Assembly (NCBI RefSeq): GCF_000091545.1
Contig: NC_006462.1
Location: 1-64,000 of the forward strand
Direction of reading: 5' to 3'
Length of the DNA stretch: 64,000 nucleotides
Source: Thermus thermophilus HB8
GTDB taxonomy: Bacteria; Deinococcota; Deinococci; Deinococcales; Thermaceae
Made by a program: the position numbers and the translations under genes. Positions 22,530 to 31,850 of this stretch are shown here, one piece after another; position 1 is the first letter of the stretch, and each line of letters begins with the position of its first letter. A model generated the notes under the pieces. That model did no database searches. It was not told the origin of the DNA and saw only the letters and a program-made list of their open reading frames with translations.

Positions 22530-24911
22530 GTGGCTGTTCCCGGAAAAGGCCTTGGGAAGAAGCTCTGGAGCGCGGCGGAGATGGCGGCCCTCCTGGGCCC
22601 CGGCATCCTCCTCCTCGCCGTCCGCTACGCCCGGGAGCGGGACCGCTGGACGCCCCGGGACCCCCTTCCCCCCTGGCAGGGGGTGGGGAGGGTGCAGGGC
22701 CTCGAGGCCATTCCCGGCGGGGTGAGGGTGCGCTTCGCCGAGGCCGAGCTGGAGGCGGTCTTCCTGGGGGAGGACCTCCTCCGCCTCACCTGGTCCCCCG
22801 GGGAGGCCCTGCCGCCCTACGCCCTGGCCGAGGAGGCCTCCCCCCTAGAGCCCGAGCGCCTCCAGGGGCCGGACGGGGTCCTTCTCCTCCGCACGCGCCG
22901 CCTCGCCCTCGCCCTCGGGGAGGAGGGCCTGGAGGTCCGGGACAGGGAGGGCAGGCTCCTGCGGCAGGAGGCCTACCCGGAGCGGGCGGGAAGGGCGTGG
23001 CGGCACCGGGTCCGGCTCGCGCCCGGGGAGCGGGTGCTGGGCCTGGGGGAGCGGGCCCACCCCCTGGACCGCCGGGGCGGGGCCTTCCGGCTTTGGAACC
23101 GGGACCCGGGGGGAAGCTACGGCCCCGGGGAGGACCCCCTTTACCTCTCCGTCCCCGTCTGGCTCTCCCTCCTGCCCCAAGGGGGGTACCTGGCCTTCTA
23201 CGAGAACCCCGCCGAGGGCTTCGCCGACCTCCGGGGGGAGGAGGCCTGGGTGGGGTTCTTAGGGGGGGCCTTCCGCTACTACCTCATCCCCGGCCCCCTG
23301 GAGGCGGCCCTGTCCCGCTACGTGCGCCTCACGGGCCTTCCCCCCATGCCCCCCCGCTGGGCCCTGGGCTTCCACTACGCCCGCTGGGGGCTCAGGACCC
23401 GGGAGGAGGTGGAGGAAAGGGTGGCGGGCTTTCTGGAACGGGGCCTCCCCTTGCGGGCGGTGCACCTGGACATCGACTACATGCGGGGCTACCGCGTCTT
23501 CACCGTGGACGAGGGCCGCTACCCCGACCTTCAGGGCCTGGTGCGGGGTTTCCAAGAGAAGGGGGTGCGCACCGTCCTCATCCTGGACCCCGGGGTGAAG
23601 GCGGAGAAGGGGTTCCCCCCTTACGAGGAGGGCCTGAGGGAGGGGCTCTTCTGCCGCCTCCCCTCCGGGGAGGTGGTCCGGGGCCCGGTGTGGCCGGGGC
23701 TCGCCGCCTTCCCCGACTTCACCGACCCCAAGGCCCGGGCCTGGTGGGGGGAGAAGCTCAAGGGGTTTCTGGAGATGGGGGTCGCGGGCTTCTGGCTGGA
23801 CATGAACGAGCCCGCCCTCTTCGCCGCCTGGGGGGAGCCCACCCTGCCCGCAAGCGCCCGCCACGCCCTCGAGGGCCAAGGGGGGGACCACCGCCTCGCC
23901 CACAACCTCTACGGCCTCCTCATGGCCCGGGCGAGCTGGGAGGGGTTCCGGAAGCACGCCCCAGAACGCCGCCCCTTCCTCCTCACCCGGTCGGGCCACG
24001 CGGGGGTGCAGCGCTACGCCTGGACCTGGACGGGGGACGTGGAGAGCACCTGGGAGGGCTTGAGGACCACCTTGCGGGCCCTCCTGGGCCTTTCCCTCTC
24101 CGGGGTCTACTTCGTGGGCTCGGACATCGGGGGCTTCAGCGGCAACCCCTCCCCCGAGCTCTACCTGCGCTGGTTCCAGATGGCGGCCCTCACCCCCTTC
24201 TTCCGCCTCCACGCCGCCCGCTGGACCAAGCGCCGGGAGCCCTGGCGCTTCGGGGAGGAGGTCCTGGAGGGGGTGCGGCGGGCCATGGCCCTGCGGGAAA
24301 GCCTCCTCCCCTACCTCTACACCCTGGCCCACCGGGCAAGCCGGGAGGGGAAGCCCCTCCTCAGGCCCCTCTTCCTGGAGGGGGGGCCCTACACGGAGGA
24401 GGCCTTCCTCCTGGGGGAGGCCCTCCTGGTGGCCCCCGTCCTGGAGGAGGGGGCGCGGGCCAAGGAGGTGCCCCTGCCCAAGGGCGGCTGGTACCCCTGG
24501 GGGGAGGACCGGGCCCTCCAGGGCCCCACCTGGGCGCGGCTTCCCGCCCCCCTGGACCGGATCCCCCTCCTGGTGCGGGCCGGGACCGTCCTTCCCCTCC
24601 TGGAGGAGGGCGGCCTGGCCCTCCACCTCTACCCGGGGGCGGAGGGGGCGGAGGGCCGCCTCTACTGGGACGAGGGGGAGGGGGAAGGCCCTTATAGGCT
24701 GGACCGCTTCCGCCTCCTCCCGGCCGAGGGGGGCTTCCGCCTCCTTTGGCAGGGGAAAGGGGAGCTCCCCTGGCCGTGGGCAAGGGTGCGGCTTAGGCTT
24801 TTCGGCAAGCGGCTCCTCAGGGCCCACGTGGAGGGGGAGGCCCACGCCGCCGAGGAGGGCGGGGTCCTCCTCCCCCCTTTCCGCGAGGCCCTTTTGGAGG
24901 TGGAGGGATGA
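22530..24911 (+). CDS. Glycoside hydrolase family 31
   Basis: About 793 residues. GH31 signatures are clear: RAVHLDIDYMRGYRVFTVDE, the nucleophile region GFWLDMNEPALFAAWG, YFVGSDIGGFSGNPSPELY and FFRLHAARWTKRREPWRFG. Members are retaining alpha-glucosidases or alpha-xylosidases. The start is uncertain: GTG 22530 follows GGAGG, but residues 10-40 (AAEMAALLGPGILLLAVRYA) are hydrophobic and may be an extra segment rather than core enzyme. It lies 11 bases after the GH2 gene and overlaps the next gene by four bases. Confidence 0.85.
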   Translation: MAVPGKGLGKKLWSAAEMAALLGPGILLLAVRYARERDRWTPRDPLPPWQGVGRVQGLEAIPGGVRVRFAEAELEAVFLGEDLLRLTWSPGEALPPYALAEEASPLEPERLQGPDGVLLLRTRRLALALGEEGLEVRDREGRLLRQEAYPERAGRAWRHRVRLAPGERVLGLGERAHPLDRRGGAFRLWNRDPGGSYGPGEDPLYLSVPVWLSLLPQGGYLAFYENPAEGFADLRGEEAWVGFLGGAFRYYLIPGPLEAALSRYVRLTGLPPMPPRWALGFHYARWGLRTREEVEERVAGFLERGLPLRAVHLDIDYMRGYRVFTVDEGRYPDLQGLVRGFQEKGVRTVLILDPGVKAEKGFPPYEEGLREGLFCRLPSGEVVRGPVWPGLAAFPDFTDPKARAWWGEKLKGFLEMGVAGFWLDMNEPALFAAWGEPTLPASARHALEGQGGDHRLAHNLYGLLMARASWEGFRKHAPERRPFLLTRSGHAGVQRYAWTWTGDVESTWEGLRTTLRALLGLSLSGVYFVGSDIGGFSGNPSPELYLRWFQMAALTPFFRLHAARWTKRREPWRFGEEVLEGVRRAMALRESLLPYLYTLAHRASREGKPLLRPLFLEGGPYTEEAFLLGEALLVAPVLEEGARAKEVPLPKGGWYPWGEDRALQGPTWARLPAPLDRIPLLVRAGTVLPLLEEGGLALHLYPGAEGAEGRLYWDEGEGEGPYRLDRFRLLPAEGGFRLLWQGKGELPWPWARVRLRLFGKRLLRAHVEGEAHAAEEGGVLLPPFREALLEVEG

Positions 24912-26955
24912 GGGTGGAGAAGGCGTGGTTTCTGGCGGATGGGGCAGAGGCCCCGGAGGGGCTTCCCGAGGGAGGCTTCCGGGAGGTGGCCCTGCCCCAC
25001 CAGTGGAGCCTGGAGGGGGTAGAGGCGGAGGTGGGCTGGTACCGCCTCGCCCTGCCCGAGGCGGGGCCCAGGCGCTTCCTCCTTTCCTTTGGGGACTACT
25101 ACCAGGAGGCCTGGCTGGACGGGACCTACCTGGGCCGGCACGAGGGCTACTTCTTCCCCTGGGTCCTGGAGCTTCCCAAGGGGAAGGAGCTCTTCCTAAG
25201 GGTCTCCGCCCCCAAGGAGCCCCTCGGGGTCTGGCCCCGGTTCAAGCGGCAGATCAAGGGGGTCTTCGGCCAGCACGACTGCCGCCCCGGGGGGACCACG
25301 GCGAGGGGCCAGGAGCGGGGGACCGGGGGGCTATGGGGCGGGGTGGAGGTCTGGGCCCGGGAGGAGGTGGCCCTCCTGGGCCTCGCCCACCGCCTCTTCC
25401 CCCGCGCTGGGGGGTGGCGGCTTTGGGTGCGCCTTCTGGTGGACGCCCAAAGGCCCTTCCGCGAGCGGGCGCGCCTCTTTCTCGTCCCGGCGAACTTCCC
25501 CGGGGAAGCCCTGGAGCGGGAGGCGGTCCTCGAGGGGGAGGCGGGGCGGGCCTGGCGGGAGGTGGTCTGGGACCTGCCGGAGATGCCGCTTTGGGAGGTG
25601 TGGGAGCGGGGCTTCCCCCACCTCTTCCGCCTCGAGGCGGACCTCCTCGGGGCGAGGCTTGGCGTCCCCCTGGGCTTCCGCACCGTGGAGGTGGACGGAG
25701 AGGGCTGGCTCCTTCTGAACGGGAAGCGGCTCTTCCTGCGGGGGACCAACGCCATCCCCACCCAGTGGCTCGCCGCCTACTCCGAGGCGATGGCCCAAAA
25801 GGACGTGGCCCTCCTCAAGGAGGCGAACCTGAACGCCGTGCGGGTCCACGCCCACGTGACCCACCCCGCCTTCTACGCGGCCTGCGACCGGGAAGGGGTC
25901 CTGGTCTGGCAGGACTTCCCCCTGCAGTGGGGCTACGCCCCGGACGAGGCCTTCGCCCAGGAGGCCCTGCGCCAGGCCCGGGCCATGGTGGAGGTCCTGG
26001 GGGCCCACCCCAGCGTCTACCTCTGGTGCGCCCAGAACGAGCCCACCCACAACCGCCACGCCCTGGGCCCCCTCCTCGCCGCGGCGCTAAGGGCGGCGGA
26101 CCCCACCCGGCCCGTGAAGGAGGCCTCGGACTTCCGCGAGCACCCCTACCCCGGCTGGTACCGGGGGCATTACCGGGACTTCCTCGCCCTCCCCGGGGCC
26201 CCCCTCCCCTCGGAGTTCGGGGCCCAGGCCCTGCCCCGGGCGGAGCTCCTAAGGCGGGTCCTGGGGGAGGCCGCCTGGCCCCCAAGGTGGGAGGTCTGGG
26301 CCTACCACAACTTCCAGCCCCACGAGACCTTCCGGGTAGCCAGGGTGGAGATGGGGGAAAGCCTTGAGGAGTTCGTGGAGCGCTCCCAGGACTACCAGGC
26401 GAGGCTTATAGAGTTCGCCGTCCACGCCTACCGGAGGGCCAAGGGGAAGGTGGTGGGCTACTTCCAGTTCATGTTCGTGGAGCCTTGGGAGGGGATCACC
26501 TGGGCGGTTTTGGACGTGGAGCGGGTTCCCAAGAAGGGCTTCTTCGCCCTGAAGGAGGCCAGCAGCCCCGTCCTCCTCTCCCTGGTGCCCTACCGGGAGA
26601 GGGTGGAGGTGGGCGGCCCCCCTTGCAGGAGGCCTGGCTCGTAAGCGACCTGGACCGGCCCTTAAGCCTCCGGGTCCGCCTCCGCCTCGAGGGCCCCGCC
26701 ACCCTCCTCCTCCACGAGGAGGAGATCGCCCTGGACGCGGGGGAGGTGCGGCGGTTTTTCAGCCTGGGGGAGCTTTGGGAAAGCCCCCTAGAGGCCCAGG
26801 CCCGCTTCCTGCCCCTGCAGGAGGCCCTGGCCCGCATCCCCCCCGGGGCCTACCGCCTGGTGGGGGAGGCCTGGGAGGGGGAGAGGCTCTGGTCCCGCCA
26901 CGTCCTCAGCGTGGAGTACCTGGAGCCCATCCTACCCCTGGAGGTGGCCTGGTGA
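24908..26955 (+). CDS. GH2-type beta-mannosidase-like hydrolase, one-base frameshift
   Basis: A second GH2-clan enzyme. The barrel contains ILLNGKRLFLRGTN-type sequence (WLLLNGKRLFLRGTNAIPTQ), the acid/base Glu in YLWCAQNEPTHNRHALG and a likely nucleophile Glu in PLPSEFGAQALPRAEL, an arrangement closest to beta-mannosidases. The frame breaks in a run of six C (26617-26622): the first frame ends at 26644 in nonsense, while the correct continuation (LQEAWLVSDLDRPLSLRVRL) runs to TGA at 26955. Adding one C gives 682 residues. As with the first symporter, sequencing error and real inactivation cannot be separated here. Confidence 0.8.
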
Positions 26956-28217
26956 TGCCGCCCCACCTGGCCTACGCCCTAGGGGGCCTGGGCCTCACCC
27001 TCCCCGCCCAAACCTTCGGCACCTACCTGGCCTTCTACTACCTGGATCGCCTGGGGATGCCCGCGGGCGCCTTCGCCCTGGCCCGGCTCATCTTCTCCGT
27101 GTGGGACGCGGTGAACGACCCGCTTTTCGGCTACCTCTCGGACCGCACCCGGACCCCGTGGGGTCGGAGGCGGCCCTGGCTCTTCCTCAGCCTGCCCTTT
27201 TTGCTCCTCGCCTTTTACCTGGCCTTCAGCGTGCCGGAGGCCTTCCGGAAGGGGACAAGGCTCTTCTGGTACGGCCTTTGGGCGATGCTCCTCTTTGAGA
27301 CCTTCTCCGCCCTGGCCTGGGTCAACCACGCGGCCCTCTTCCCCGAGCTCTTCCAAAGCCGGGAGGAGCGGGCCCGGGCCAACGCCTGGCGCCAAGGGTT
27401 TTACTTCCTGGGCCTCACGGCCAGCATCGCCCTGACCCCCCTGGTGTACGCCGCCCTGGGCTTCCCCGGCATGGCCCTCCTCTACGGGGCCGTGGGGGGC
27501 GGGCTCGTCCTCCTCTTCCTCCTCTCGGTGCGGGAGGACCCCAGGGCCCGGGAGGCCGAGCCCCTCCCCTTCGTCCCCGCCTTCCGGTACACCCTGGGAA
27601 ACCGCGCCTTTTGGATCTACGCCCTGGCGGCGCTTTTTCTCCTCTTCGCCGTGGGCCTCTTCGCGGCGGCCATGCCCTTCTACGCCAAGCACGCCCTGGG
27701 CCTGGGGGAGGAGGCCACCGCCCTGCTCTTCGCCTCGGTCCTCCTCGCCGCCCTGCCCTCCGTCTCCCTCTGGGCCCGCCTCGCCGGCGCCTTGGGGCCC
27801 AAGAGGGCCTGGCTTTGGGCCATCGGCCTCCTCGCCCTCGGGGCCCTCCTCCTCCTCTGGCCCCGGGGGCTCCTCGAGGCCCTGCCCGTGGGGGTCCTGA
27901 TCGGGACAGGCTTCGGGGGCGTACTCGTCCTCGGGGACGTCCTCCTGGCGGAGGTCATTGACCGGGACGCCGCGGCCACGGGGAGGCGGCGGGAGGGGGT
28001 GTACTACAGCGTCTACGGCTTCATCAACCGGCTCTCGGGGCCCCTGCAGGCCCTCGCCTTCGCCCTCCTCACGCCCCTCTTCGGCTACGTGAGCGGGGAG
28101 AACCCGGGGCCGAACCCCGAGGCGGCCTTCCGCTTCCTCATGGCCGTGCCCCCCTTCGCGGCAAGCCTCCTGGCCCTGGCCCTGGCCGCGCGGTTTCCCT
28201 ACGGGGCAAAGGGGTGA
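26955..28217 (+). CDS. GPH-family sugar:cation symporter
   Basis: An intact 420-residue paralogue of the symporter at 19539, with the same MelB-type loop (DAVNDPLFGYLSDRTRTPWG) and 12 predicted helices. It begins at ATG 26955, overlapping the stop of the GH2 gene (TGATG), so it is translationally coupled. Two symporters around three glycosidases suggest import of two related oligosaccharides, or one uptake and one redundant carrier. Part of its 3' half is identical to the first symporter over 86 bases. Confidence 0.88.
   Translation: MPPHLAYALGGLGLTLPAQTFGTYLAFYYLDRLGMPAGAFALARLIFSVWDAVNDPLFGYLSDRTRTPWGRRRPWLFLSLPFLLLAFYLAFSVPEAFRKGTRLFWYGLWAMLLFETFSALAWVNHAALFPELFQSREERARANAWRQGFYFLGLTASIALTPLVYAALGFPGMALLYGAVGGGLVLLFLLSVREDPRAREAEPLPFVPAFRYTLGNRAFWIYALAALFLLFAVGLFAAAMPFYAKHALGLGEEATALLFASVLLAALPSVSLWARLAGALGPKRAWLWAIGLLALGALLLLWPRGLLEALPVGVLIGTGFGGVLVLGDVLLAEVIDRDAAATGRRREGVYYSVYGFINRLSGPLQALAFALLTPLFGYVSGENPGPNPEAAFRFLMAVPPFAASLLALALAARFPYGAKG
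28053..28138. repeat. 86-bp block identical to 20627-20712
   Basis: Second copy of the block shared by the two symporter genes; see the entry at 20627. Confidence 0.9.
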
Positions 28218-28566
28218 GGCGCGGGGGCCTGCCGGGCCCTGGAGGCCGTGGCCCCCTCCCCGTCCGCTGGCGCCGGGTGCGCTGCGGCAACAAGGGGCGC
28301 CGGAAGCGCCCCCAGGGGCCCTACCCCTACCTCCGGGTGAAGCGGGACGGGAAGGGGCGCTGGCAGTACCCGGGCAAGGGCCTGACGAGGGCTTCGCCCG
28401 GGCCGGGGCCTTCCGGAGGGCCCTGGCCCGCTACCGCAGGACCCCGGAGGGGATCCTGGCCATCCGGGAGGGCCTCGAGGCCCTGGGGCGGGGCTGGCCC
28501 TTTGGGGGCCCGCACCAGAGCCTCCCCGCGGCCTCGGTTCGGGCATCCCGAGGGGCGGCCCCTTAG
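28214..28566 (+). pseudogene. Small DUF6788-like protein, frameshifted
   Basis: The first part reads VRWRRVRCGNKGRRKRPQGP then YPYLRVKRDGKGRWQYPGKG, a Cys- and Tyr-containing pattern that I associate with DUF6788-type small proteins often found beside transposases. A one-base loss near 28380 switches the frame; the continuation (DEGFARAGAFRRALARYRRT) is helical and ends at 28566. Adding one base gives 117 residues. Its start overlaps the symporter stop and its end overlaps the convergent regulator gene by a few bases. Confidence 0.5.
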
Positions 28567-31178
28567 CCCCCGAGCTCCCGGAGGAGGGCCTCCACCTCGG
28601 GGGAGGGCCTCTCCCCAAGCTCCTCCCAAAGCCTCCGCCGGTAGCGCTCCAGGTGGGCGAGGGCCCGGGCCCGCTGCCCCCGGGCGAGGCAGCGTTCCAC
28701 CAGGGGGAGGAGGGCCTCCTCGTCCAGGGGGTCCAGCTCCAGGAGGCGCTCCAGGTACCTGGGCTCCCCCTTCTTGAGGAAGAGGGCCCGCACCCGGTGG
28801 AAGACCTCCTCCCGCTTCCGGTCCAGGAGGGGGTGGTCCAGGCCGGGGAAGAGGGGCTCCCGGTAGAGGGCGAAGGCGGCCTCCGCGTCCTCCCGCCTCA
28901 GGGCCTCCTCCAGGGCGTGGAGGTCGCAGGCGAGGTGCTTCAAGCCCTCCTCCCCCAGGTAGGTGGGGAGGCCCCAGGGCTCGAGGGCCTTCCTGAGGCG
29001 GTTCAGCCAGACGTAGAGGTTGTTCAGGGCGGCCTCCTCGGAGAGGTCGGGCCAGAGGGCGAAGGCCACCTCCTCCCGGGGAAGGCCCAGGAGGAGGATG
29101 GCGAGGACCTCCCGGGCCTTGCCCTTGAGCTCCACCCCGCCCAGGGGGTTCCTCACCCGGAAGCTCCCCAGGACCTCCACCCGGAGGGGAGGGATCTCGG
29201 CAAGCCGCAGGGCCACGGCCTCCTTCCAGCCGCTCCTTAAGACCTCCTCCAGGGGGTAGGCCCGGGCGAGCTCCGGGCGCTTCCGGGGGAGGAGGTCCAA
29301 GGGGACGAGGCCGGGGAGGACCCGCTCCCTGGCGTCCGTGAGGGAGAGGAGGGCCTTTAGGTCTTCCTCCTCCCGCAGGAGGCGGTAGCGGGCGGCGTGC
29401 CAGTAGAGCCTCTCCTCCCGCGCCTCGGGGCGCGGGGGGAGGAGGGCGGGGTCTTCCCGGAGGAGGGCCCGGGCGAGGGCGGGGAGGAAGCCCGGAAGGC
29501 CCTCCAAAAGCCCGGGGTCCCGGCGAAGGCCGGCGAGGAGGGCCCTTCCCCGCTCCACCAGGTAGGGGTTCTCCAGGAGCTCCGCCTGGGCCACGAGGCG
29601 GGCGAGGGCCTCGGCGTCCTCCTCCAGGTGGGCGAGGAGCATCCGGGCCTCGAGGGCGGCCAAGGGGTGGCCCTCGGCCTCCTGGGCCCGCCTCAGGTGC
29701 TCCCGGGCCTTCTCCCGCTCCCCCAGGAGGAGGTAGAGCCGCCCCAGGTCGCGGAGGTGCCCCGCCAGGTTGGCGGGCCCGAGGGGCCCGAGGCGCCCCA
29801 CGGCCTCCTCCAGGGCGGCGATCCGGCCGAGGAGGCTTCCTTCCCGCTCAAAGCGCAGGAAGGCCAGGTTGGTGAGGGGGGCGAGGCGGTAGGGGCTCCC
29901 CGGGGGAAGCCGCCTCAGGGCCTCCTCCAGGAGGGCCTCGGCCTCCTCGGGCCTCCCCTCCTCGTAGGGGACGCGGGCGGCGTCGTTGAGGAAGCGCCCG
30001 GCGAGCTCCCCCCCTACCCGGTCCAGGAGGGCGAGGCCCCTTTCCAGGTGGGCCCGGGCCTCGGGGAGGGCCTTCCCCAGGAGGGGCTCGGCCTTGTAGT
30101 AGGCGAGGTGCCCGAGGGCCTGAAGGGCCAAGGCGGGGTCCTCCCCCTGGGCCAAAGGCTCCAGGAGGGCGAACCCCTCCCGCCTCCCCACCTGCAAAAG
30201 GGCCTCCCCCAGGCGGAGCCGGGCCCGGGGGCCGCCCCGCCGCAGGAGGCCCTCCCAGGCCGCAAGCTTCTCCGCGGGGATGGGGAGGGGGATGGGGCTT
30301 TCCAGGAGCTGGAGGAGTTCTTCCTCGAGGCCCGCCCCGAAGAGGGCCTCGGCGAGGAGCTCCGGGGAAAGCCTCCCCTCGGCCTTCCGCACCGCCTCCT
30401 GGACCTCCGCCCTCAGGGCCCTCTGGGCCATCTCCCGGAGGAGGGGGTGGAGGCGGTAGCCCGCGGGGACCCGCTGGAGAAGCCCTTTCTGGAAGAGACC
30501 CTCCGTGACGGGAAGGGCCCTCTCGGCGGGCAGGAGGGGGAGGGCGGCGAGGAGGAGGCCTTCCTGGAACTCCTCCTCCGAGAGGCTTTCCCGCAGGCCC
30601 TGGAGGAGGGCCATGGGCTCTGGGGGCCTTCCGGTGAAGGCGGAGAGGAAGAGGGGGAGGGCCCAGCCCCCCGTGGCCCGGTGGGCCTCCCGCCACCCCT
30701 CCCGCCCCCCGAAGAGGGCCTCCGCCTCCTCCTCGGTGAAGGCGAGGTCCGGGGCCTTCAGGTGGACGAGCCGCCCCTCGGCGAGGAGCTTGGGGAGCTC
30801 GGGGTAGGGGAGGGGCCTGCGGCTTGCCAGGACGAGGAGGCAGGGGAGGGTGCGGAGGAGGGGGGAGAGGGCCTCCTCCCCGGTGAGGTCCTCGAGGACC
30901 ACCAGGGAGGGCGCCTCCCCCAAGGCGGCCACCACCGCCCCCCAGGGGGCCTCCCGGGGAAGGCCCAGCGCCTGGGCCAGGAGGTCCCGGGGCTCCCCCA
31001 AGAGGGCGCTCGCCCAGAGGGTGCGGAGGCCAAGCCTAGCGGCGAGCTGCCCCGCAAGGACGCTCTTGCCGAAGCCCGCGGGGGCCTCGAGCCATACGGC
31101 GAAGCCCGGCTCCTCGGGGAGAAGGTCCAAAAGCCTCTTCCGCTCCAAGTAGACCGGGCTCTGCCAGGCCAGGGCCAT
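28563..31178 (-). CDS. AAA ATPase/TPR transcriptional activator with BTAD domain
   Basis: A large regulator of about 871 residues. Near the N-terminus is a STAND-type P-loop (WLEAPAGFGKSVLAGQLAAR) followed by LVVLEDLTGEEALSP. The middle is a long array of TPR-like helices. The C-terminal quarter holds a winged-helix DNA-binding domain (VEVLGSFRVRNPLGGVELKG, KAREVLAILLLG) followed by a bacterial transcriptional activation domain. This layout resembles MalT/SARP-like activators that respond to sugars. Its place, convergent with the glycosidase operon, suggests it controls that operon. I start it at ATG 31178; the ATG at 31190 overlaps the TAGAAT -10 box. Confidence 0.82.
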   Translation of the reverse strand: MALAWQSPVYLERKRLLDLLPEEPGFAVWLEAPAGFGKSVLAGQLAARLGLRTLWASALLGEPRDLLAQALGLPREAPWGAVVAALGEAPSLVVLEDLTGEEALSPLLRTLPCLLVLASRRPLPYPELPKLLAEGRLVHLKAPDLAFTEEEAEALFGGREGWREAHRATGGWALPLFLSAFTGRPPEPMALLQGLRESLSEEEFQEGLLLAALPLLPAERALPVTEGLFQKGLLQRVPAGYRLHPLLREMAQRALRAEVQEAVRKAEGRLSPELLAEALFGAGLEEELLQLLESPIPLPIPAEKLAAWEGLLRRGGPRARLRLGEALLQVGRREGFALLEPLAQGEDPALALQALGHLAYYKAEPLLGKALPEARAHLERGLALLDRVGGELAGRFLNDAARVPYEEGRPEEAEALLEEALRRLPPGSPYRLAPLTNLAFLRFEREGSLLGRIAALEEAVGRLGPLGPANLAGHLRDLGRLYLLLGEREKAREHLRRAQEAEGHPLAALEARMLLAHLEEDAEALARLVAQAELLENPYLVERGRALLAGLRRDPGLLEGLPGFLPALARALLREDPALLPPRPEAREERLYWHAARYRLLREEEDLKALLSLTDARERVLPGLVPLDLLPRKRPELARAYPLEEVLRSGWKEAVALRLAEIPPLRVEVLGSFRVRNPLGGVELKGKAREVLAILLLGLPREEVAFALWPDLSEEAALNNLYVWLNRLRKALEPWGLPTYLGEEGLKHLACDLHALEEALRREDAEAAFALYREPLFPGLDHPLLDRKREEVFHRVRALFLKKGEPRYLERLLELDPLDEEALLPLVERCLARGQRARALAHLERYRRRLWEELGERPSPEVEALLRELGG

Positions 31179-31188
31179 GGACGTAAAC

Positions 31189-31194
31189 ATTCTA
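31189..31194 (-). promoter_or_regulatory. -10 box of the BTAD regulator gene
   Basis: On the minus strand TAGAAT ends ten bases before ATG 31178, so the leader is very short. The preceding GGGC is the same as in the promoter of the sugar operon. The -35 is poor. Confidence 0.45.
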
Positions 31195-31324
31195 GCCCGA
31201 TGCCCCGGCCTCCGCGACTCCCAAAGGCCCCGGATCCGTCTTCCCCCACCCCGTTTAAGCGCCGTGTAAGCCCCCCTGAGGGGGACGGAGGTAGGGCCCC
31301 AGGGGTCCTGGAAAGTGAGGCAGT

Positions 31325-31620
31325 ATGCGTAAGGGCAAGGGGTACGGGCTTCTCGTTAAAGACTGGCTCTGGGCAGGGCTCTTTCTGGGCCTTGCCGTCT
31401 GCAACGTGCCCTTCAACTACGAGGTCAACGTCCTGGACTACGCCGCCTTCTCGGGCACCTTCACGGTGGAGCAGGGGGGATCAGCCCCAACCCCAAGACG
31501 GTGGGCCCCGTGGAGATCCGCTACACCCCCGACAGCCGTGTGAGACAGCCGTGTGAACCTCACGGGGGCCACCCTGGACTACAAAGACGGACGACGCAGA
31601 ACTCGCACCCCCGCTCTCAG
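31325..31620 (+). pseudogene. Lipoprotein gene broken by frameshift and 13-bp duplication
   Basis: The start encodes a signal peptide ending in a Cys (LWAGLFLGLAVCNVPFNYEV), like a lipobox with an unusual Val before Cys, followed by NVLDYAAFSGTFTVEQGG. The frame then breaks near 31475; the continuation SPNPKTVGPVEIRYTPDSRV is in the next frame. An exact 13-base tandem duplication at 31531-31556 shifts it again, after which NLTGATLDYKDG follows. Joining the pieces gives the N-terminal half of a surface lipoprotein of unknown function. Nothing convincing remains after about 31620. Confidence 0.6.
31531..31556. repeat. Exact 13-bp tandem duplication
   Basis: GACAGCCGTGTGA is present twice in direct contact inside the broken lipoprotein gene. 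Confidence 0.9.
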
Positions 31621-31850
31621 CCTCCCGCCAACCCTCTGTCCAGGGAACCAACAGGGGGTCCTGAAACTTTCCGGATCTCCAGGGGCCTGTTTAAGGAGTT
31701 CGTAAGGCTCCGGAAACGAGGATAAGGGAAGGTGAGGGTGACATGAAGGACTCTCAGCCAAGGCCGCAGGAAACTGGCTCCCCTCAGGGGAGGGCTCACG
31801 GGATATGGGCGCCCGCTGGCGGTAGCTCAGGGCTTTAGGGGAGGTGGGGG

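Noticed and set aside
23259..24845. 528-residue open frame antisense to GH31
   Set aside because: Same reason: the shadow of a gene with strong GH31 motifs, low-complexity composition.
31179..31190. Upstream ATG as start of the BTAD regulator
   Set aside because: This ATG overlaps the TAGAAT -10 box, so it would not be in the message.
29397..31556. 719-residue open frame antisense to the BTAD regulator gene
   Set aside because: Its Gly/Pro/Glu-rich composition and lack of motifs are what GC-rich antisense frames give; the minus-strand protein has clear domains.
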